DNA of 6,040 nucleotides, taken from the NCBI GenBank assembly GCA_011775825.1, contig JAABYK010000258.1, positions 10,900 to 16,939 of the forward strand, given 5' to 3'. The DNA is from Candidatus Zhuqueibacterota bacterium (lineage in GTDB: Bacteria; Zhuqueibacterota; Zhuqueibacteria; Oceanimicrobiales; Oceanimicrobiaceae). This document shows, one piece after another, positions 4,880 through 6,040 of the stretch. Each line of letters starts with the position of its first letter. The first letter of the stretch is position 1. Under the pieces are notes generated by a model, which was given only the letters and a program-made list of their open reading frames with translations, did no database searches and was not told where the DNA came from. The translations under genes were made by a program, and so were the position numbers.

Positions 4880-6040
4880 ATGTCAGAAAGGCTCTGGCTG
4901 CCCTCCGCAGAGAGAATAAAACATACCGAAATGACCGCCTTCACCAACTGGCTTAGCCAAAAAACGGGGAGAACGTTTCGCGACTACTCGTCTTTGCATA
5001 AGTGGAGCGTTGAAAATCTTGAGCAATTTTGGGGCTCCTTTCTCGAATATACCGGAATCATTCAAAGCGAGCCACATTATCAAATCCTGGATACACATGA
5101 AATGCCGGGCAGTAAATGGTTTTCCGGGATGAAGCTAAATTTTTCCGAAAACATCTTAAATCGAAATTTTGATGGACATGCCATCATTTATCAAATTGAA
5201 CACTCACAAGAAGCTGAGGATGTTAGCGACTCACATTTCGGTGAAGTTAGTTTTGAAGAGTTGAGATCGGCAGTGGCGAGATGTGCTCGTGGACTCCGAG
5301 AAGCGGGTGTCCAGTCCGGAGATCGAGTTGGGGGCTACATGGCCAACGTTCCGGCCGCCGTGATTGCGTGTCTGGCATGCGCAAGTCTGGGTGCAACCTG
5401 GAGCAGCGCTTCTCCGGATTTCGGATTGAATGCACTGTGTGACCGCTTCAAACAAGTTGAGCCAAAACTGATCTTCGCCAGTACTCACTACAAATACGGC
5501 GGCAAAATCTTTCGCACGGATGAAGTCATCAAGCAGGTGCATGACCGAATTCCTTCTGTGAAAGAAATTGTGTCTGTCCCCTACCCGATCGGTGTAGCAA
5601 ACATTCTGGGCGACATCGTCTGGGATGATTTTCTCGGCCCCGCTGACAATCCAGCATTGACGTTTACGCAGTTACCATTTGACCACCCTCTCTACATTCT
5701 TTTTTCGTCCGGGACCACAGGCAAGCCTAAATGCATGGTTCACGCAGCCGGCGGAACCTTGCTTCAACACCGGAAAGAGCTGGCATTCCACTGCGATATC
5801 GGGCCCGAGGATTTCTTGCTCTTCTTCACGACCTGTGGCTGGATGATGTGGAATTGGCAGCTTTCGGCGCTGTCGCTTGGGGCAACGATCGGGCTTTACG
5901 ATGGCAACCCGGGGTACCCGAATCTATCCGCAATTTGGAACACCGTGGACAAGATCGGCATCACACACTTCGGAACCAGCGGTCGTTTCATCGAAAGCTG
6001 TATGAAAAGTCAACCTCCAATTACAGCAGGTGAGCTAGGC
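4880..6040 (+). CDS. Acetoacetate-CoA ligase (acetoacetyl-CoA synthetase), C-terminal part outside window
   Basis: The enzyme activates acetoacetate with ATP and CoA to acetoacetyl-CoA through an acyl-adenylate, in the cytoplasm. 387 codons are open to the right edge; the family is about 650 residues, so roughly 60 percent is present. Residues about 36-95 form the N-terminal helper domain shared with acetyl-CoA synthetases (LHKWSVENLEQFW, then WFSGMKLNFSENIL at 80-93). The AMP-binding domain follows, with GATWSSASPDFG (171-182), the ATP-binding P-loop YILFSSGTTGKPK (272-284), TTCGWMMWNWQLSALSLGA (317-335) and ITHFGTSGRFIESC (361-374). The SSASPDFG and GWMMWNW signatures and the FGTS segment mark acetoacetate-CoA ligase rather than acetyl- or propionyl-CoA synthetase. 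The later motifs, including the conserved C-terminal lysine, lie outside the window. It is the second gene of an operon with the aminotransferase. A role in ketone-body use, ketogenic amino acid breakdown or polyhydroxybutyrate turnover is inferred. Confidence 0.94.
   Translation, partial: MSERLWLPSAERIKHTEMTAFTNWLSQKTGRTFRDYSSLHKWSVENLEQFWGSFLEYTGIIQSEPHYQILDTHEMPGSKWFSGMKLNFSENILNRNFDGHAIIYQIEHSQEAEDVSDSHFGEVSFEELRSAVARCARGLREAGVQSGDRVGGYMANVPAAVIACLACASLGATWSSASPDFGLNALCDRFKQVEPKLIFASTHYKYGGKIFRTDEVIKQVHDRIPSVKEIVSVPYPIGVANILGDIVWDDFLGPADNPALTFTQLPFDHPLYILFSSGTTGKPKCMVHAAGGTLLQHRKELAFHCDIGPEDFLLFFTTCGWMMWNWQLSALSLGATIGLYDGNPGYPNLSAIWNTVDKIGITHFGTSGRFIESCMKSQPPITAGELG

Noticed and set aside
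5231..5542. Minus-strand open frame of 103 codons within the ligase gene
   Set aside because: The plus-strand ligase frame is intact and conserved here; the reverse frame has no recognisable features.

Overview
The window looks like chromosomal DNA of a Gram-negative bacterium of moderate G+C content. It holds a TonB-dependent outer-membrane receptor, which requires an outer membrane. Two details lean towards the wider Fibrobacterota-Chlorobiota-Bacteroidota group and its neighbours (for example Calditrichota or KSB1-like lineages): the receptor has a carboxypeptidase-regulatory-like N-terminal domain, and a second exported protein resembles the region that precedes the GWxTD domain in proteins of those lineages. 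This placement is inference from protein style; no rRNA or other marker gene is present.

Layout: (1) positions 1-2052, minus strand: the N-terminal 684 residues of a TonB-dependent receptor, running off the left edge. (2) 2053-2315: an A+T-rich divergent intergenic region. It holds a candidate sigma70 promoter for the receptor, a perfect 11-bp inverted repeat just at or downstream of the predicted receptor transcription start, and a weaker candidate promoter facing right. (3) 2316-3251, plus strand: a secreted or periplasmic protein of 311 residues built of two beta-rich domains, similar in style to the N-terminal part of GWxTD proteins but ending before any GWxTD motif. (4) 3252-3557: a non-coding gap with a long-loop inverted repeat, an 11-bp-phased direct repeat and a good sigma70 promoter (TTGACA, 17-bp spacer, TAGACT). 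(5) 3558-4862, plus strand: a complete fold-type-I PLP aminotransferase. (6) 4880-6040, plus strand: the first 387 residues of acetoacetate-CoA ligase (acetoacetyl-CoA synthetase), running off the right edge.

The aminotransferase and the acetoacetate-CoA ligase are 17 bases apart, each with its own Shine-Dalgarno sequence, and almost certainly form one transcription unit. The pairing suggests a pathway in which an amino acid is deaminated to a keto acid and acetoacetate is activated to acetoacetyl-CoA, as in catabolism of ketogenic amino acids. The aminotransferase substrate cannot be read from the sequence. The receptor and the exported beta-domain protein are divergently transcribed from a shared control region and may be co-regulated. 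I see no mobile element, CRISPR array, tRNA or rRNA, and no clear evidence of a wholly new system. The most unusual items are the GWxTD-like protein without its GWxTD part and the palindrome at the receptor's transcription start.
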